Numbered from the stretch's first letter, positions 10,881 to 22,600 are shown. The stretch: DNA of 64,000 nucleotides from Platycnemis pennipes (GCA_933228895.1 OW121853.1:127785275-127849274); one strand, 5' to 3'. A program made the numbers and translations. Notes: generated from the letters alone by a model not told the origin.

Positions 10881-11468
10881 ATAAATACCTGGGAAGCCGA
10901 GTAACCAGCGATGGACGAAGTGAAAGAGAAATTGCCGGTAGAATTGCCTAAGCGAAAAGGGAATTTTACCAGAAGAAGATTCTGCTTACAGCTGCAAATA
11001 CAAGCGTGGAAGTGAGGAAACATTTCATTAGAACATACATCTGGAGCATTCTACTATGTGGCAGCGAAGCATGAACAATAACAGCAGGAGAGAAGTCCAG
11101 GCTGAAAGTATTTGAAATGGGGTACTACCGAAGAATGATGAAGAGAAAATGGATCGACCGAGTGACAAACGAAGAAGTCTTAAGAAGAGTGTGAGCGAAG
11201 AGATGTCTACTGAAAACCTTAAAAAGAAGACGGGACAACTTAATAGGCCACATCTTAAGACACGATGCCCTGATGAAGACAATTGTCGAGGGAAAAGTGA
11301 ACGGAAGAATGGAAAAGGCAGGCCTCGTATGAGGGATATGGAGCAAGTTGTGAAGGATGTAAAAGAGAGGAGCTACGTCAATATGAAGAAGTTTGCCGAT
11401 AGAAGAATCTAGTGGATGGCTGCGTCAAACCAATCCTAGACTATTTGACCGATGATGATGAATAGTAT
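10881..11468 (+). mobile_element. RTE-like LINE C-terminal region inserted in LINE-A
   Basis: The translation gives KYLGSRVTSDGRSEREIAGR, a KREFYQKKILLTAANTSVEV segment, VWSILLCGSEA-like IWSILLCGSEA, KVFEM-YYRRMMKRKWIDR, VTNEEVLRR, and an uninterrupted stretch from 11149 with GRPRMRDMEQVVKDVKERSY ending in WMAAS. This is the classic C-terminus of RTE/BovB-type LINE proteins (YLGS-DGR, RK-K-SLYGSE-W, VTNEEVLRR-GE, GRPR). The copy is 5'-truncated and ends at GATGATGATGAATA, a TGA-type RTE tail, at about 11450-11465. One in-frame stop precedes TITAGEKS and another precedes WMAAS. It interrupts a LINE-A copy. Confidence 0.82.
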
Positions 11469-11469
11469 A

Positions 11470-11725
11470 AATACAAATGTATAAAAAAATAACGTAGGAA
11501 GTTGCAGGTTGGTAAATTGTTTTAGCTAGCCCAACTAACAGAATCATATTGCATGCTTGCTTTGGTATTTTTATCTTTTTTAAATTGTGAAGTTTATACT
11601 TTAACATAATTAATAATCCTCTATATGCATGATATGTAATGTATGTTTGGTGTGAATTCACCCCCTATCACACACCCCCCCTATGCTGGCTTGCAGGGTA
11701 TTATGTCAATGTAGATGAAACACCG
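11470..11725 (+). mobile_element. LINE-A copy, 3' segment (after RTE insertion)
   Basis: Resumes with TGCAGGTTGGTAAATTG and CTAGCCCAACTAACAG, the LINE-A 3' UTR, and ends with the shared GGCTTGCAGGGTATTATGT block and TGTAGATG tail remnant. Same orientation and order as the 10280-10880 part. Confidence 0.8.
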
Positions 11726-12085
11726 AAAACGACATTCTAATTTTTTAAACTAAAAATTTATGTTAGAAGATATTGTAAGCAACTTCACACAAAATTCGTG
11801 AGACAAGTTTGGCTATTTTACTCGGAACATGCATTCGGACTTACAGCTCGTGCTACCCACGGATCAATTGGTTTTTGCACGTTGTAGAACTAAGAGTAGT
11901 TAGATGATTTATGCTGTGCACAAAAACCGTGAATGCGGAAATCAACATGGAATATATTTATAATAAATAATGTGAAGGCTTAAATAGAATTGTACTTAAA
12001 ATATGAGACGAATCAACTGAAATCGACGATTGCAAATATGCAAATTTACGTAATATGTGTAATATAAAGAAGCTACATTTTTTCC
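11726..12085. other. Unrecognised AT-rich spacer
   Basis: No motif seen. Confidence 0.4.
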
Positions 12086-12089
12086 AGCT

Positions 12090-12360
12090 TTCAGGGGTAG
12101 ATTGAAATGCCTACGGAATGATATCTATTATTACCTTCCCTAAATGTAATTTATGAAGGAAGTTTATGACACCACTGACAATGAATTTCGGGCGTCAATT
12201 TGCATGCGAACTTTATAAGAGTCCGTAAAATGAAAGTCCGTTTTGAGCCAAGGAGGTGGTAGCTAATCCTTCCCGAGCACCCCTCTTCAGTCTTCATTGT
12301 CACCCGTAGGCCAGAATTTGTATGCCACCTCCTATGTTTTCTAACCAACTTGGTTTCCCG
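12090..12360 (+). repeat. Dispersed repeat R1, copy 2
   Basis: Second copy of the repeat at 9058-9270 (shared words listed there). It spans a 65-codon minus frame that is not conserved as protein in the first copy, so the similarity is at the DNA level. Confidence 0.45.
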
Positions 12361-13990
12361 TTGTCTGAAAATTCCGAAAAAATTTCCTTTTTTTTAAATG
12401 ACCGGATTGATTTACTGCCATTAGTGATGCGTTTTCATTGGAATAATTTAAATTTAGGGTTTCTTAGTAGATTTTGAATCAATGATAGCTGCAGAACAAA
12501 AAAGCAGCTTCGTCCTTTTATGGAAAATTTCAAAAATATTTCAAAAATATAAGTAATGAATAGCGTGTAGGAGGCATACTAATGGTTGAAGCCGTATTGG
12601 ATGGAAATATTTGGTTCCTCATTTACATTGCGGAAACTTGTTACAGGCATTGGAACCAAAACCAGTGCTCAAGGCGACGAGAACAATGGCACATAAAGAT
12701 TCAGACAAAAGCGGAAGCTAGTTATTCCCTCTATTCTGAGGATTAAAGAGTTGTTAGTTTTCAGTACATGGAAGTATGTATTCACTTGGCCATGAGATAT
12801 GGAGAATATGATTTTTTCATTATCTTGTCGTTGTCTCTCACTCATATTCCCAAACGATGTTCCGCCTCTGCCAGGGAAACGCAGTGGAGCCATTCCATTA
12901 CTCCTTTCATCAAAGAAATGTACCCTTGCGAAGCATCCCGTGTAGCATCTCCGGCCCTCGTGTTCAGGGAACAAGGCCCCAACTCGGGCGTGCGCCTTTT
13001 GCGCAGGGCCGTTGTTGGAACCCTCGATGCACTCGCGTACCCCTAAGGGCTCCTCTGCCACCCCTTAGCGCCCGGGTCGAGGGCGGTCCTATCGACCCGA
13101 TGATTTTGTGGAGTGCCTCGGAATTAATTTCGAATTTTCCCTCTTTCTCCCTCTCCATCCCCGCCTCGTTTCACTTTTACGGTTTCTCACGCAAACCGAA
13201 TGAATATTAAAAAAAACCCCCGGCACCCATGGAAAAAATCCTCACCCCGGCTTTCCCCACTTTGTTTTTTTTTAATTCGGTCGAGAAAGAAGTCCGTATA
13301 AAATTTACTGCGTCCCCTAAATGTGTGCGTGTCGATGTATACCCATATATATAATATAATATAATCACGTAGCCAAAAACGGCGAAATATGAACGAGGCG
13401 AGGAGATTTACTGTGAGTGTGGGGAGTGGGGCGGCCGCCCGGGGCTATTTGCACCCCCGCAGCGCAGGGGGTGTTTCCGGGGGGTGTGAGAGAGAGAGAG
13501 CCAAGTGCAAAGCGAGTGAATGGAGTCCATATTTCACAGCCCCGATCAGACGCTGAAGTGGATATTTTTTCACGCCGGCAGCCCTTTTATTCCCGGGACG
13601 CACACTCAGGTGCGTGTGTGAGGACATTTGCGCCCTGCGACGTAAAATGTGACCGAAACATAAGAGCTATCGTCGGCGTAAATGCGTGCGCAATGCACAT
13701 CACGCGTGCTTCGCAGTCAGTAGCTACAGCTTCCAGTCGCTGCCTTCCACCTTGCGAATGGTTTTTTTTAATTTCAAATTTGCATACAGCTGTCATCAGT
13801 TTTCCCTCCTCAACGCAAATATCCCACCTCTTTTAATTGGTCACTGTTTTATTTTTTGGTCCATGTGTCACGCTACCTTGTTCTGCACCCCGTGGAGAAG
13901 AGAGGGTCCGGCCTGATCTTCTCTCTCGCTACCGTCTCCACTGGCTTCGAAGCTGACGTTCGACGGAATGATTCCAATCTCGTTCTTCGT
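12361..13990. other. Mixed region with GC-rich island 12850-13850
   Basis: 12361-12850 is AT-rich with nothing recognised. 12850-13850 is GC-rich, with overlapping frames in several phases on both strands (for example 12669-13061 minus, 12857-13210 plus, 13417-13836 plus), none with a recognisable domain. A short TATAATATAATATAA run lies at 13345-13365 and (GA)5 at 13489. No transposon signature; a CpG-island-like host segment is possible. Confidence 0.35.
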
Positions 13991-13994
13991 CCAT

Positions 13995-14492
13995 TGATCA
14001 TCTGAAGAAGCCGTGCCGCACGTGAGTTCTCCTCTCCGAGAAAGATCTGGTGCTTTCCTGGCGTATCTGCAGCGTGAAGGTTTCTCGGGTGGTATGCCGT
14101 GTACCACCGGCTAAGTTAAGACACCAACTAGCCAACGCGAAGGACCCAATTGGCCTCAGGACTCCCGGAGTTTACCAGATACCATGCGAGTGTGGTGCGG
14201 TGTACGTAAGAGAAACGGGCCGCACTATTGAGACCAGGATGAAGGAGCACAGAAGGCACCTTAAGTTGCGGCAACTGGAAAAGTCAGCCATCGCGGAACA
14301 CAGCGTCAGCCGTGATCATACCATCAAGTGGGACGAGGCAAAACTTCTTTGCCAATCACACGGCTGTTGGGATTGGCTTGTCAAGGAGGCCATTGAAATC
14401 CGCCAGAAAAAGAAGAATCAGAATAGGGACTCAGGCTTCCAGCTAAGCAACAAGGTTCAAGGTTCAATAAACGTTTATTTTCCCCAATAACA
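13995..14492 (+). pseudogene. Penelope-like element GIY-YIG endonuclease, C-terminal part
   Basis: An open stretch at 14050-14490 (146 codons) contains PPAKLRHQLANAKDPI, then GVYQIPCECGAVYVRETGR, TRMKEHRRHLKLRQLEKSA, AEHSVSRDHTIKWDEAK and WDWLVKEAIEIR. The GVY...YVRETGR pair corresponds to GIY-YIG, followed by the conserved arginine, a KEH histidine and the REA-EI helix near the C-terminus. This nuclease nicks target DNA in PLE retrotransposition. The usual YIG reads YVR here. The reading frame upstream shifts (13995-14050), and no reverse transcriptase is attached, so the copy is truncated. It is closest in layout to the remnants at 575 and 31760 but clearly a separate lineage from the PLE at 62.7 kb. 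Confidence 0.8.
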
Positions 14493-14705
14493 ATACATAT
14501 ATATGATAACAATAACAGTAACAAACAATAGCATATTTAAACAATATTGGGGAGCCCTGCTCTAGGATTTAAACATCCTCTTCAGGGTTTAGTGCACTTT
14601 TGATTGTCTTTATTCACTTTTAGTTTCCATAGTCATTAAACAATGCTGTTTACGGGAGTGCCTTGTGGTCAGGCTTTTGCCCAAGGTATAGGTAAACCCG
14701 TAAAG
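14493..14705. other. Spacer, possible PLE 3' end
   Basis: AT-rich. Contains GTTCAATAAACGTTTATTTT just after the endonuclease stop, a plausible polyadenylation-like or element-terminal sequence. Confidence 0.3.
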
Positions 14706-14708
14706 GTG

Positions 14709-14787
14709 GGGATCGGGTTGGTGTGGTGTCTTGAGTACTGGCATCCCATCCCGAGGGCCGGGTTTGATTCCCGGCAGTTAGCCACAC
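14709..14787 (+). mobile_element. tRNA-derived SINE, family 1 (head only)
   Basis: GGGATCGGGTTGGTGTGGTG matches the family-1 head at 9305. B-box equivalent GGGTTTGATTCCCGG at about 14760. The conserved central domain of the other copy is absent. Confidence 0.7.
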
Positions 14788-14824
14788 CTGGAGACCGATC
14801 CTAAAATGCATACAAGAGGACAGG

Positions 14825-15083
14825 GGAAATTCTCGATCAATCAGGAGGCGCCCTTCTGAAGGTTGGTCAATGGAGCCATCAGGAGACACCTGACCCCAGG
14901 AGAAGGATATATAAGGAGGAAAATTTTTGCGATACGGCATTCAGAAGCCCTGAAGACGATGACCGAGTCGGGAATCGAAACGTCGGCGGACATGGACGCA
15001 ATAACCCGGTGGAGGACCCGAGAAGCCTTCACGCACATCCTCTCCAATACGGAACTCGTGCAACACCCGTGCAACTTCGTGGA
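14825..15083 (+). mobile_element. Penelope-like element 5' region (pLTR-like)
   Basis: Contains GGCGCCCTTCTGAAGGTTGG, a TATA-like GATATATAAGGAGGA at 14909, a CTGAAGA...CGAAACGTCGG motif at 14950-14985, then a segment with AACCCGGTGGAGGACCCGAG and CACCCGTGCAACTTCGTGG. From memory this order is characteristic of the terminal region of Penelope-like elements in insects. It carries a possible promoter and the ribozyme-like motif. It adjoins a LINE-B 5' end directly at about 15084. Confidence 0.55.
14950..14985 (+). ncRNA. Hammerhead-like motif in PLE end (candidate)
   Basis: CTGAAGA fits the hammerhead CUGANGA box. It is followed by one unpaired base, a stem (GAT...ATC, inner CCG...CGG) and then GAAAC. 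CGTC at 14981 can pair with GACG at 14994. The expected U at the cleavage-site neighbour is not evident, so activity is doubtful. PLEs are known to carry minimal hammerhead ribozymes. Confidence 0.35.
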
Positions 15084-15695
15084 ACTAGGATATGCAGTCA
15101 GTGTATAGGATCCGAACGAATTATATTTGATCAAATAGCTAGACAGTGTGCAGCGTATAGCAGCTAGATTTTTAAAAAGGTGTACGACAGTTTCAGCATT
15201 GAGTCATAATTAATAGAAGAATCAGAATGGGAATCATTATCAGGTCGTAGGTTAAGGTACAGATTAAATGTATTGCAGGAATTTAAAACGGATTGATTTA
15301 ATGAAGATGAAAGATTTATTTTAAAATCACCGGCATATTATGCTATAGTTGACCAGATAAATAAGATTAGAGAGACAGATTGTCGTATCGGTAGATTCAA
15401 AACGTAATTTTCCCCCGTAGTGTAAAAGAAAATAATAGGTATCATTACAGAAGGATAGGTATGTGAAATATTGTTAGTCTGTAGTGCATTATAGGTAAAT
15501 GTATTAAAAACCAATCCTTCTATTACTATGTAGATACTAGCCATGTGGGTGCATGGTAGCATGTGACCCTTTTATGTAGCATGTTTCCATGTAGTACCCT
15601 AGTTGCATGGCTATAATGAATGATTGTTGATCTTATACCCTTCCACAAATCCTCGCGGTGGCTTGCAGTGTATCGCGTAGATGAAGGTGTCTCCA
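15084..15695 (+). mobile_element. LINE-B copy, 5'-truncated
   Basis: Starts at the LEYAASVWDPNEL equivalent (here VELGYAVSV followed by a stop and DPNELYLIK), continues with LDSVQR-AARFLKRC, a YYAIVDQINKIRETDCRI equivalent and the subfamily-B 3' UTR. Ends with GGTGGCTTGCAGTGTATCGCG and a decayed TAGATGAAGGTG tail. Frame broken many times. The 5' end sits directly against the PLE segment. Confidence 0.75.
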
Positions 15696-18600
15696 TCTTC
15701 CGGCAAGACGTGCGCCATCGATGTTTCTTAGACCACCATGCCTTTCTGAACATTTCTAAATTGTAACCTTTAGCGCGTCTCATAACAGTTGTTTCCGTGT
15801 ATGTTTTTCTGTTTAACTAGGTTGAGAGAAGAAGAGGCGAGATATAATGCGGTTCACTGATCGTAAAGGAGCGAATATTGCGTTGTTGTCAGAAGAAAGA
15901 GGTGCAGACAGAACAGAAAAATAGGAATTCACACCGCGTTGAGAAATTGAAAATATCTGTGTACCAGTTTTTCTCGAAATTTTCAATCTATAAATATTTA
16001 GTTTCAGCATGGCGTAGTCGGACCAAGAACGCTGCGCAGAGTGAGCCGGCACGGACTTTATGCCATCGGCTGTGGCAAATTTATTTTTTATCGTTTCAGC
16101 TCTGAGTGGCTGAGAGTTTTAGCATTGTGTAACTGTATTTTATAGTTTCTCCTTTTTATTATTTCTGTCTTTCTCACATAAAGTTTTTATAGATCGTTTC
16201 TTTATATAGGTACATGTTTTATACTTTTCGTCCGTCAATATTTTTTTCGTTGCGATATTTTTATTTTAACTCGACGCTCTCCAGAATGCTACTCAAAATA
16301 AGTCCAGAAACGCTGCCAAATAAACCAACCCTACGGTGCATCCGAATCAGATTCTCTCCACTGCTCGTCAATACACGAGAGATAAAAAATTCACCTCGGT
16401 GTTATTGTGGGGTGAAATATCATGGAAGTGATAATAGCAAAATAAACAAGGCCATTGCAAGCAATGAAAGTCACAATAATGCATTGTACCCATTAAACAC
16501 GCAACAGAGTCTCAATGCGGACGTGGTTGTGCAATTCCAACAAAGGCAATTTAAAAACATATTCTACTGATAAAATTTACTATTCACTCCATTTCAGCAT
16601 ATTTCAGTTATCTTCCAGTCACTTAAGTAAGTCGCACTTAAAATTAAGAACGATGCAGTCTCGTGATGGTGAAGTTTTACCAAGTGCAACGTCTGCATTA
16701 AGTTAAAGAACTGATGGACGCCGGCAAGAGCTCTGAGTGGTGAAGAGTATTAGCTCTTGGCCACATTACGTGCTACCTAACTTGTTGCTGCTGATAAGAA
16801 TATGGAGACATTGCTGTGAAATAATTGACTCATTTTGTTTTTAACACTTTAATGATAAGGTGGTTCAAACGGATCGAAAGCGCTACCAAGAAGAGCAGAA
16901 AGCTATTTCAGTTTATTTTATAGTCATCTGGTTGCAGCAATACCAAATCGTCTTTCTCAGAGCTCTAAAATCTTTGGTTCTAATCTGAGCTTGCTAACAC
17001 TTGTGCATCTGCAGCACAGACCTTGGTTTTGCTGCGATCGTGAAACGGTGGCGTCACCAGCTGCTGGAGTTTTGTTGTTGACTGATGTAGGAGACCGTCA
17101 CCTGAGGTCATGTGCATGGATACACTGGGGAAAGGTCACACTAGGGAAAATATACGGAAGTAGAGGAAGGATTCTAAGAGAGGTATTAAATCGGCTATAG
17201 TGAAAAGAGACAAAAGATTCAAGTTCCAGATGGAATATGGTTGTCTCCTACCTGCACTACAAAAGAAGGCGGCGGACTCCTGAAATGCGATCCACCATCT
17301 CAAATAAAACTTAGACCCTTGGGATAAGAGCAGTCACCACATCGACCTCCCATTGGAGGTTGAAGAGGGTTGCAGAATCTATTGACGTAGTGCCACCAAA
17401 GTTCCTGATATACACAGGGTGAAATCAGGGTCATGCCTCTTTCTGGAATCTACTCCTTTCAAGGGGTCATGGGTGACGCAATCCAAAAATACCTGCAGGC
17501 TGATCACTGTGTATTTCAGCTTTAAAATTTTGAGTTTTGCGCTCCAAGAACGTTTGGACCTACAAAGTACTTCGTATTTACCTAGAACAAGGAATATTGT
17601 CCAAGAAGTATGGAAATATTATGGCACAGCAAATCATATTGAGCTCAGTTGAATTCAATACTGGCCTTGGAGAACTTTTCCCCACTGTGTTACTTCTCAT
17701 GTCTTCGTTTGAAGATAGAAAAGACTTCAAAATAAAGATACGCCCGAAGAAAGCCCGGATGATCAGTGGCTATGGATTGTGTATCTAACGAAAAATGTTG
17801 GGATATAATTCTCTGTTTACCGTACCTCAGTTATGTGGTATTTACATAAAGGAAAAGGCGATTTAAATCCAATCAAGGTAATTAGAATCAATTAAGGAAA
17901 GGTACATATTGACCAACAGCCGTTCTTTGAAGGCCAGTTTAAACGCTTGATGGAATTCCGGATTCTCAGTAATTGCATTATTTAAGACTTCAAAAAAGAA
18001 AAAGAGGGAAACTTTTGAGTGAACACGACTATAAGGCACGTGTACTCAATTCATAAATTAAAAAAAATAATTGGAAAAGCATTTTGACTTGTGGAAGTCA
18101 AATTTTCATCACAATCTCCGACAACTTCATCGGCATTGCGTGTTCAAACGTCGTCATCATGAAGCGAGGTTCATGAACGAGACAATAGCACCTACAGAAA
18201 GACTAAGTTATGTCAAATAGAAGGCTCGCTTATTATTAATGCATGCTTAAAGCTGCATAAAAGTGCAGGCATTCGTGTGGATGCTAGGTGTGAGATTTAC
18301 ATAATCTTGGCTAGGGAGAGAAGAAGGGACGGCGTAGTACTCCCTCTTGACTTATCCGAAGATTCCGATTCAATCATGAGGATGGAGTAACGAATGAAAC
18401 CCTTGTCAGAATCAAAGGAATTAGTTGGAGATGTGAAATAATTATAGAGGATGAAGACGCAGCAAAGGATCGAAATACTAATGCTGGTTTTGGCAATTAG
18501 AATGAAGGTGAATGTAAGAAGAAATAAATTACCCTTTTAGTAAAGTCAGAGAAAATGAATGAATAGATTTGTGTAATAAATGCTATCAAAAACTATGGGG

Positions 18601-20275
18601 AAATAAAGCCATAGAAAACGAAAGTTTCTGAAGATTGAAAATAGGCCAAATCAAGGAACGAATCTCGTGGAAACACCTTTAATGTTGGCGCAAAAGAACA
18701 AAAGGTTTGACTGGAGGATATTTCAGATAGGGGGAAATGCGGCTGCAACTCAAAGAAATTTAAGATACTTTTGGGTGGCACAAAGCATACTCAATTTGAA
18801 GGGATAAGACTGGAAAGATTCTCATGGAACCATATAATATTCAGGCTGCGGAAACAATATGTCGAAGGGCATTATGACAAAGGCTCCATGTCTTCTGATG
18901 CCTGAATAGGGAGCGATTGTAGCAAGGATAAAGACACCGTGATCCCCTGTCTATACCCTTATTGTTGTGTCAAAGAAAAATAAGCAATGTGAGGATGAAC
19001 GAATTCCCTTTGAATAGATAAAGTGTGTACGGAAAAATGGAGAGAGATTTATTCGCTTTATTTGCAGGACACTTGAAGAATGAATGTCACTTAACGTATA
19101 TGCATGCGTGAGTTAAAGTGCGCAAAAAGCTTCCGGATTTCACTCTAGTTGTTATCTGATTACTTCTCTCTTGAACATAATAAACGCTTTTCTAAGGGCT
19201 AATTTCGCGGAAGCTTTCCAAGTTTTATATTATTTGATAATATTGTTTAGATTGTTATTATCAACAGAAAAGAAGCCTTAAATTGAATGGAGAAGATAAG
19301 ACGAATTTTGAAATGAATTACAAGGTTTACTCGTCTTATTACAAACTTAAACGTCTCTATCAGATACTGAGGAGAGAATAAGATTTGGGAAATCAGAATC
19401 AACAGTGCTTTGCCAAGGTATGAGGAAAATCTGAACATTCTAGCCTTTCATTTTCAACGCGTACTTGGTGTATAGTGTGAGGAATGAATCGAAATGGAAA
19501 GTACGAGGTGAACCACAGTAAGTAAGGTCCGAAATACAAGTTGAGGAGGAGTTTAGCCAAAATTGAAACTGTGGTAGGAGATTTTACACTAATTACCTTG
19601 GTGCAACTTTGAAAGAAACCAAAATAGTTAATTCAAAAGGAACCTCCATGTTATCGAGAAGCATTCATTGGAGAGGGCGATCTCGGTAGAAATGAATCAA
19701 ACAGATGAGAATCACTGAGAATTTATCTCTTCCCTTGAATCACATGGAAATTGGCATGGCATGGCAAAAAAACTGCATACGAAGATTAATAAGTTGCAGC
19801 TGCAATTTTATAGATATGCGGAGAAGTTAAATCAAAGGTAGGGTCATTAGTTTGTCTTCATGTTAGGCAAATTGTATATATGCCATTTTGACTGTTTTTG
19901 ACCAGAAGTCGTCTAGAGATACATCTTTCTTGGGAGTATCTAGGATGGAAAATTGTTCTGTTGCGTGAGCATCAGGTGAGAAGTGCCTATCAAGGAAGGC
20001 ATGCACTGAGATATGTGACTTATTATAATCACAGAAAACTTGCTCATTTTACTGTCGGCTACCTTCGCTAGATGTCAACCTACTATCCAACAACGTGTGA
20101 GCATAGCGAGCTTCCATAAGCACTGCCTCTATAATTAAATATACTTAAAATTCACATTAATTATAGACGGTACTTAATAATGCGTCCCGTGCGCGCGCGA
20201 GATGTTGCACGATCCCTTGGCTCCTCAGTCGTACTTCTGTGATCTCCGCTTGCACTGGTTTCTGCTATTCATTAG
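15696..20275. other. Long region without recognised elements
   Basis: About 4.6 kb in which I see no confident gene or transposon. Open frames such as 16214-16570, 16991-17200, 17419-17788 (plus) and 18593-18781 (minus) lack known motifs. Some 17.5-19.7 kb segments have a purine-rich plus strand like very old LINE DNA (for example NYLGATLKETK around 19597-19635), but this is too weak to call. Confidence 0.4.
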
Positions 20276-20730
20276 AGTCGCCCCAGCGCTGCCTACGGCG
20301 GGTTTTTCCCCGTAATTACTTCATGCAAGGGGCGTGAACGAACGGTTGACGAGCGCCGGGCGCCTGCGAAGGGAGAGGCGCTCCTTTCTGAAAAGGGTTT
20401 GTCAGGTGGACCAAAAGCCCTCAAAGGGTTCTTTTTTTCTGAATGGAGGACGGAGAAATGATCGCGGGTTTTCGTACTGGTAGGGGTGACGTGTGCTCCA
20501 GGGTCGCTTTCGAGGGGCGCTCGCGTGGAAAGGCACGGCGAAGGGGTCGTCCAGAATATGTCGAGCAAGGGTCGCGCGAACGACACCGCGACTCCTGTTG
20601 GACATTTTTGCTCCGCGGATGGAAGTGAAGTACGAGGGTGGATTCTCCAACAGCGATGTGGCACGGGGCTGTCAGCCAGTAGCAAGGTTGCGTCTGGAGA
20701 AATATACATCTACGTAATGCTAGGCCAGCG
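20276..20730. other. GC-rich island
   Basis: Abrupt GC-rich, CpG-containing block with overlapping frames on both strands (20293-20804 minus; 20443-20737 plus) and no recognised domain. It ends where a LINE tail begins. Candidate CpG island or unannotated exon; no splice structure could be established. Confidence 0.35.
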
Positions 20731-20737
20731 CCGCTAG

Positions 20738-21190
20738 GGTCTAAGTCTACGTAATACCCTGCGAGCCACGGTGAGGGTGTGTGGCAGGGGATGAAGATCA
20801 CCAAAGATCCACGATCGGCATGCTACTATCAGATGTTAGACAATAAGGGTCACGTGCAACTAGGTGGTTACTAACTACACAGACGAAGTGCATTGATTAC
20901 TGGTAATAAAAACATTATCCAAAGTGCATTTATAGGTATTCCCCTATCATGTATATGTTAGTGATGCTTAAACATGCATCAAACACTGCAGAGTACTCAA
21001 ACAATATTTTACCTACCTACCCTATTGCTATGCTGGCTATTGTGCTCTCTAATGGCACGTGGGAACTATGACGCTTTAAATCTATCGGTACGACAATCTT
21101 TATCTCTAATCTTGTTTATCTAATTAAACCTAGCGTAATACGAAGGGGTTCTTAATGCATATCTAAGGTCTTCCGTAAAAAAATCAAATT
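20738..21190 (-). mobile_element. LINE-B-related copy, 3' region
   Basis: The plus strand reads TCTACGTAATACCCTGCGAG and then GTGAGGGTGTGTGGCAGGGG, the reverse complement of the shared LINE 3' terminus. It is followed by a subfamily-B-like 3' UTR (TGCATCAAACACTGCAGAGTA) and the reverse complement of the RFDQINKIRD-CRTDRFK coding end at about 21085-21150. Strongly 5'-truncated. Confidence 0.75.
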
Positions 21191-21191
21191 T

Positions 21192-21245
21192 TGCGGGGTG
21201 TATGGCAGGGGGTGAAAATCCCCAAACGCGCACTAGGAACATGAA
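21192..21245 (-). mobile_element. LINE 3'-terminal fragment
   Basis: GGGGTGTATGGCAGGGGGTG followed by AAAATCCCCAAACGCGCACTA repeats the LINE terminus a second time, directly upstream of the previous copy's coding end. A solo tail of about 50 bp. Confidence 0.5.
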
Positions 21246-21590
21246 ACTAAGAACGGCAATGCTAAAACTTCGTGAAGAAATGTTAGATGTAAAGGGGCCA
21301 TGAGAAACTAAAAGGTTTGTGTCCACATTGATCTACATTGGAATCCGGCGCATCGCTGGAGGGCCATCGGAGAAATGTGAAAACAAGCCCCGCGTTATGC
21401 TGTCATCGCAAAAGGACGCCTGGCCCATCGATCTGTATCCACGGAATCGATGCTGCCGTCCTTAGTTACTTGAACTTGACATCGTGGGCCTCGTAAGGGA
21501 CTCAGGCTTGAATAATTACGAAATGCTCTCAACTCAGTGCGCCCTCGCCAATAATGCCCTCTCGATGGGGATTGGTTGCGAGCCATTGGG
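21246..21590. other. Unrecognised spacer
   Basis: No motif recognised; two short minus-strand frames only. Confidence 0.35.
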
Positions 21591-21593
21591 TAA

Positions 21594-22350
21594 ATCTACA
21601 TCTAAAATATACCCTGCAAGCCACCATAAAGGTGTGTGGTAGGGGGTGGATTCTCACTAAACATGCACTACACATCGTGCATAAAAAAGGATTAGTACTT
21701 GTATAGGTACTGTTATAAACTACGCTATTTAAAAAAAGATAAAAATAGCAAAGCATACATGCAAAAACATGCTGTTAGTTGGGTTAGCTTCAAGTCCTTA
21801 TACCAACATGCAGCTACCAATGTTATCCATTGCTACACTCGTATTGGATATATATACCGTTATTCATATGCCTAATTGTGCGAGGACAAAAGGACATTTT
21901 GAATCTGTCAGTTAAGCAATCAATTTCTCTAATTTTGTGGTCATGGTCCAGTCAACCATAGTAAGTTGGTATTCGCAAAATATTTTAACATCATCTTTGA
22001 AAATATGGTCTTGGAATTTGTTTAAGAGATTAAGTGTAAATTTAAACCTGCGATCTGACAATGATTCCCAATTTAATTCATTTAATAGACTGGTTACGTT
22101 AATAAGGTTATCGTACTGTCCCTTTACAAATCTTGCTAATCTTCGCTGCACACGTTCAAGTTCATTTTTTAGACCTATTTCGTAGGGATCCCATACAATG
22201 GAAGCATATTCCAAATGAGGTCTTACAAGGGAAAAGTAGCTAATTTCTCGTACATGATCCTCACACTTACCCAGTACTCTTTTGATGAATCCCAGTTTAC
22301 GATTAGCTTGACCAATAATTTCACGTATGTGATTTTACCCCAGGAAAGAT
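21594..22350 (-). mobile_element. LINE-A copy, 5'-truncated
   Basis: The tail is at 21594 (ATCTACATCTAAAATATACC, then CAAGCCACC). Going up the minus strand come the LINE-A 3' UTR and a 100-codon frame at 21912-22214 with MEYASIVWDPYEIGLKNELE, VQRRLARFVKGQYD, SVTSLLNELNWESLSDRRFK and KFQDHIFKDD. Upstream are IREISYFS and LGKCEDHVREI up to the HIREIIGQANRKLGFIK equivalent at about 22340, and truncation at WG-KSHT. Frames are mostly intact, so this is a fairly young copy, but there are no catalytic motifs. Confidence 0.87.
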
Positions 22351-22500
22351 CATGTAGGAGGAGAGAGGAGACCCACCCGTCAGAAATCTCAGGTGCAAGA
22401 GATTTCAATCCTTCACTTCGCCGTTGCAATACTTTAAAAATCTCGAAGATGGCAGCACTCGGGGTGAGTGGCTCTCTTAGCCGATGAGTCGAAGTATCGA
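22351..22500. other. Spacer between LINE fragments
   Basis: Short unassigned sequence. Confidence 0.3.
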
Positions 22501-22501
22501 C

Positions 22502-22600
22502 ACCTCTCAGTTGCTTGTCAGTAGTGCATGAATAGTGATTTTCGCCCCCTGCCACACACCCTCGCGGTGTATTGCAGGCCATTACGTAGATGTAAATGTG
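22502..22600 (+). mobile_element. LINE-B 3'-terminal fragment
   Basis: TAGTGCATGAATAGTGATTT, CCCCCTGCCACACACCCTCG and ACGTAGATGTAAATGTG: the last 95 bp or so of a LINE-B, in the opposite orientation to the neighbouring LINE-A. Confidence 0.7.
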
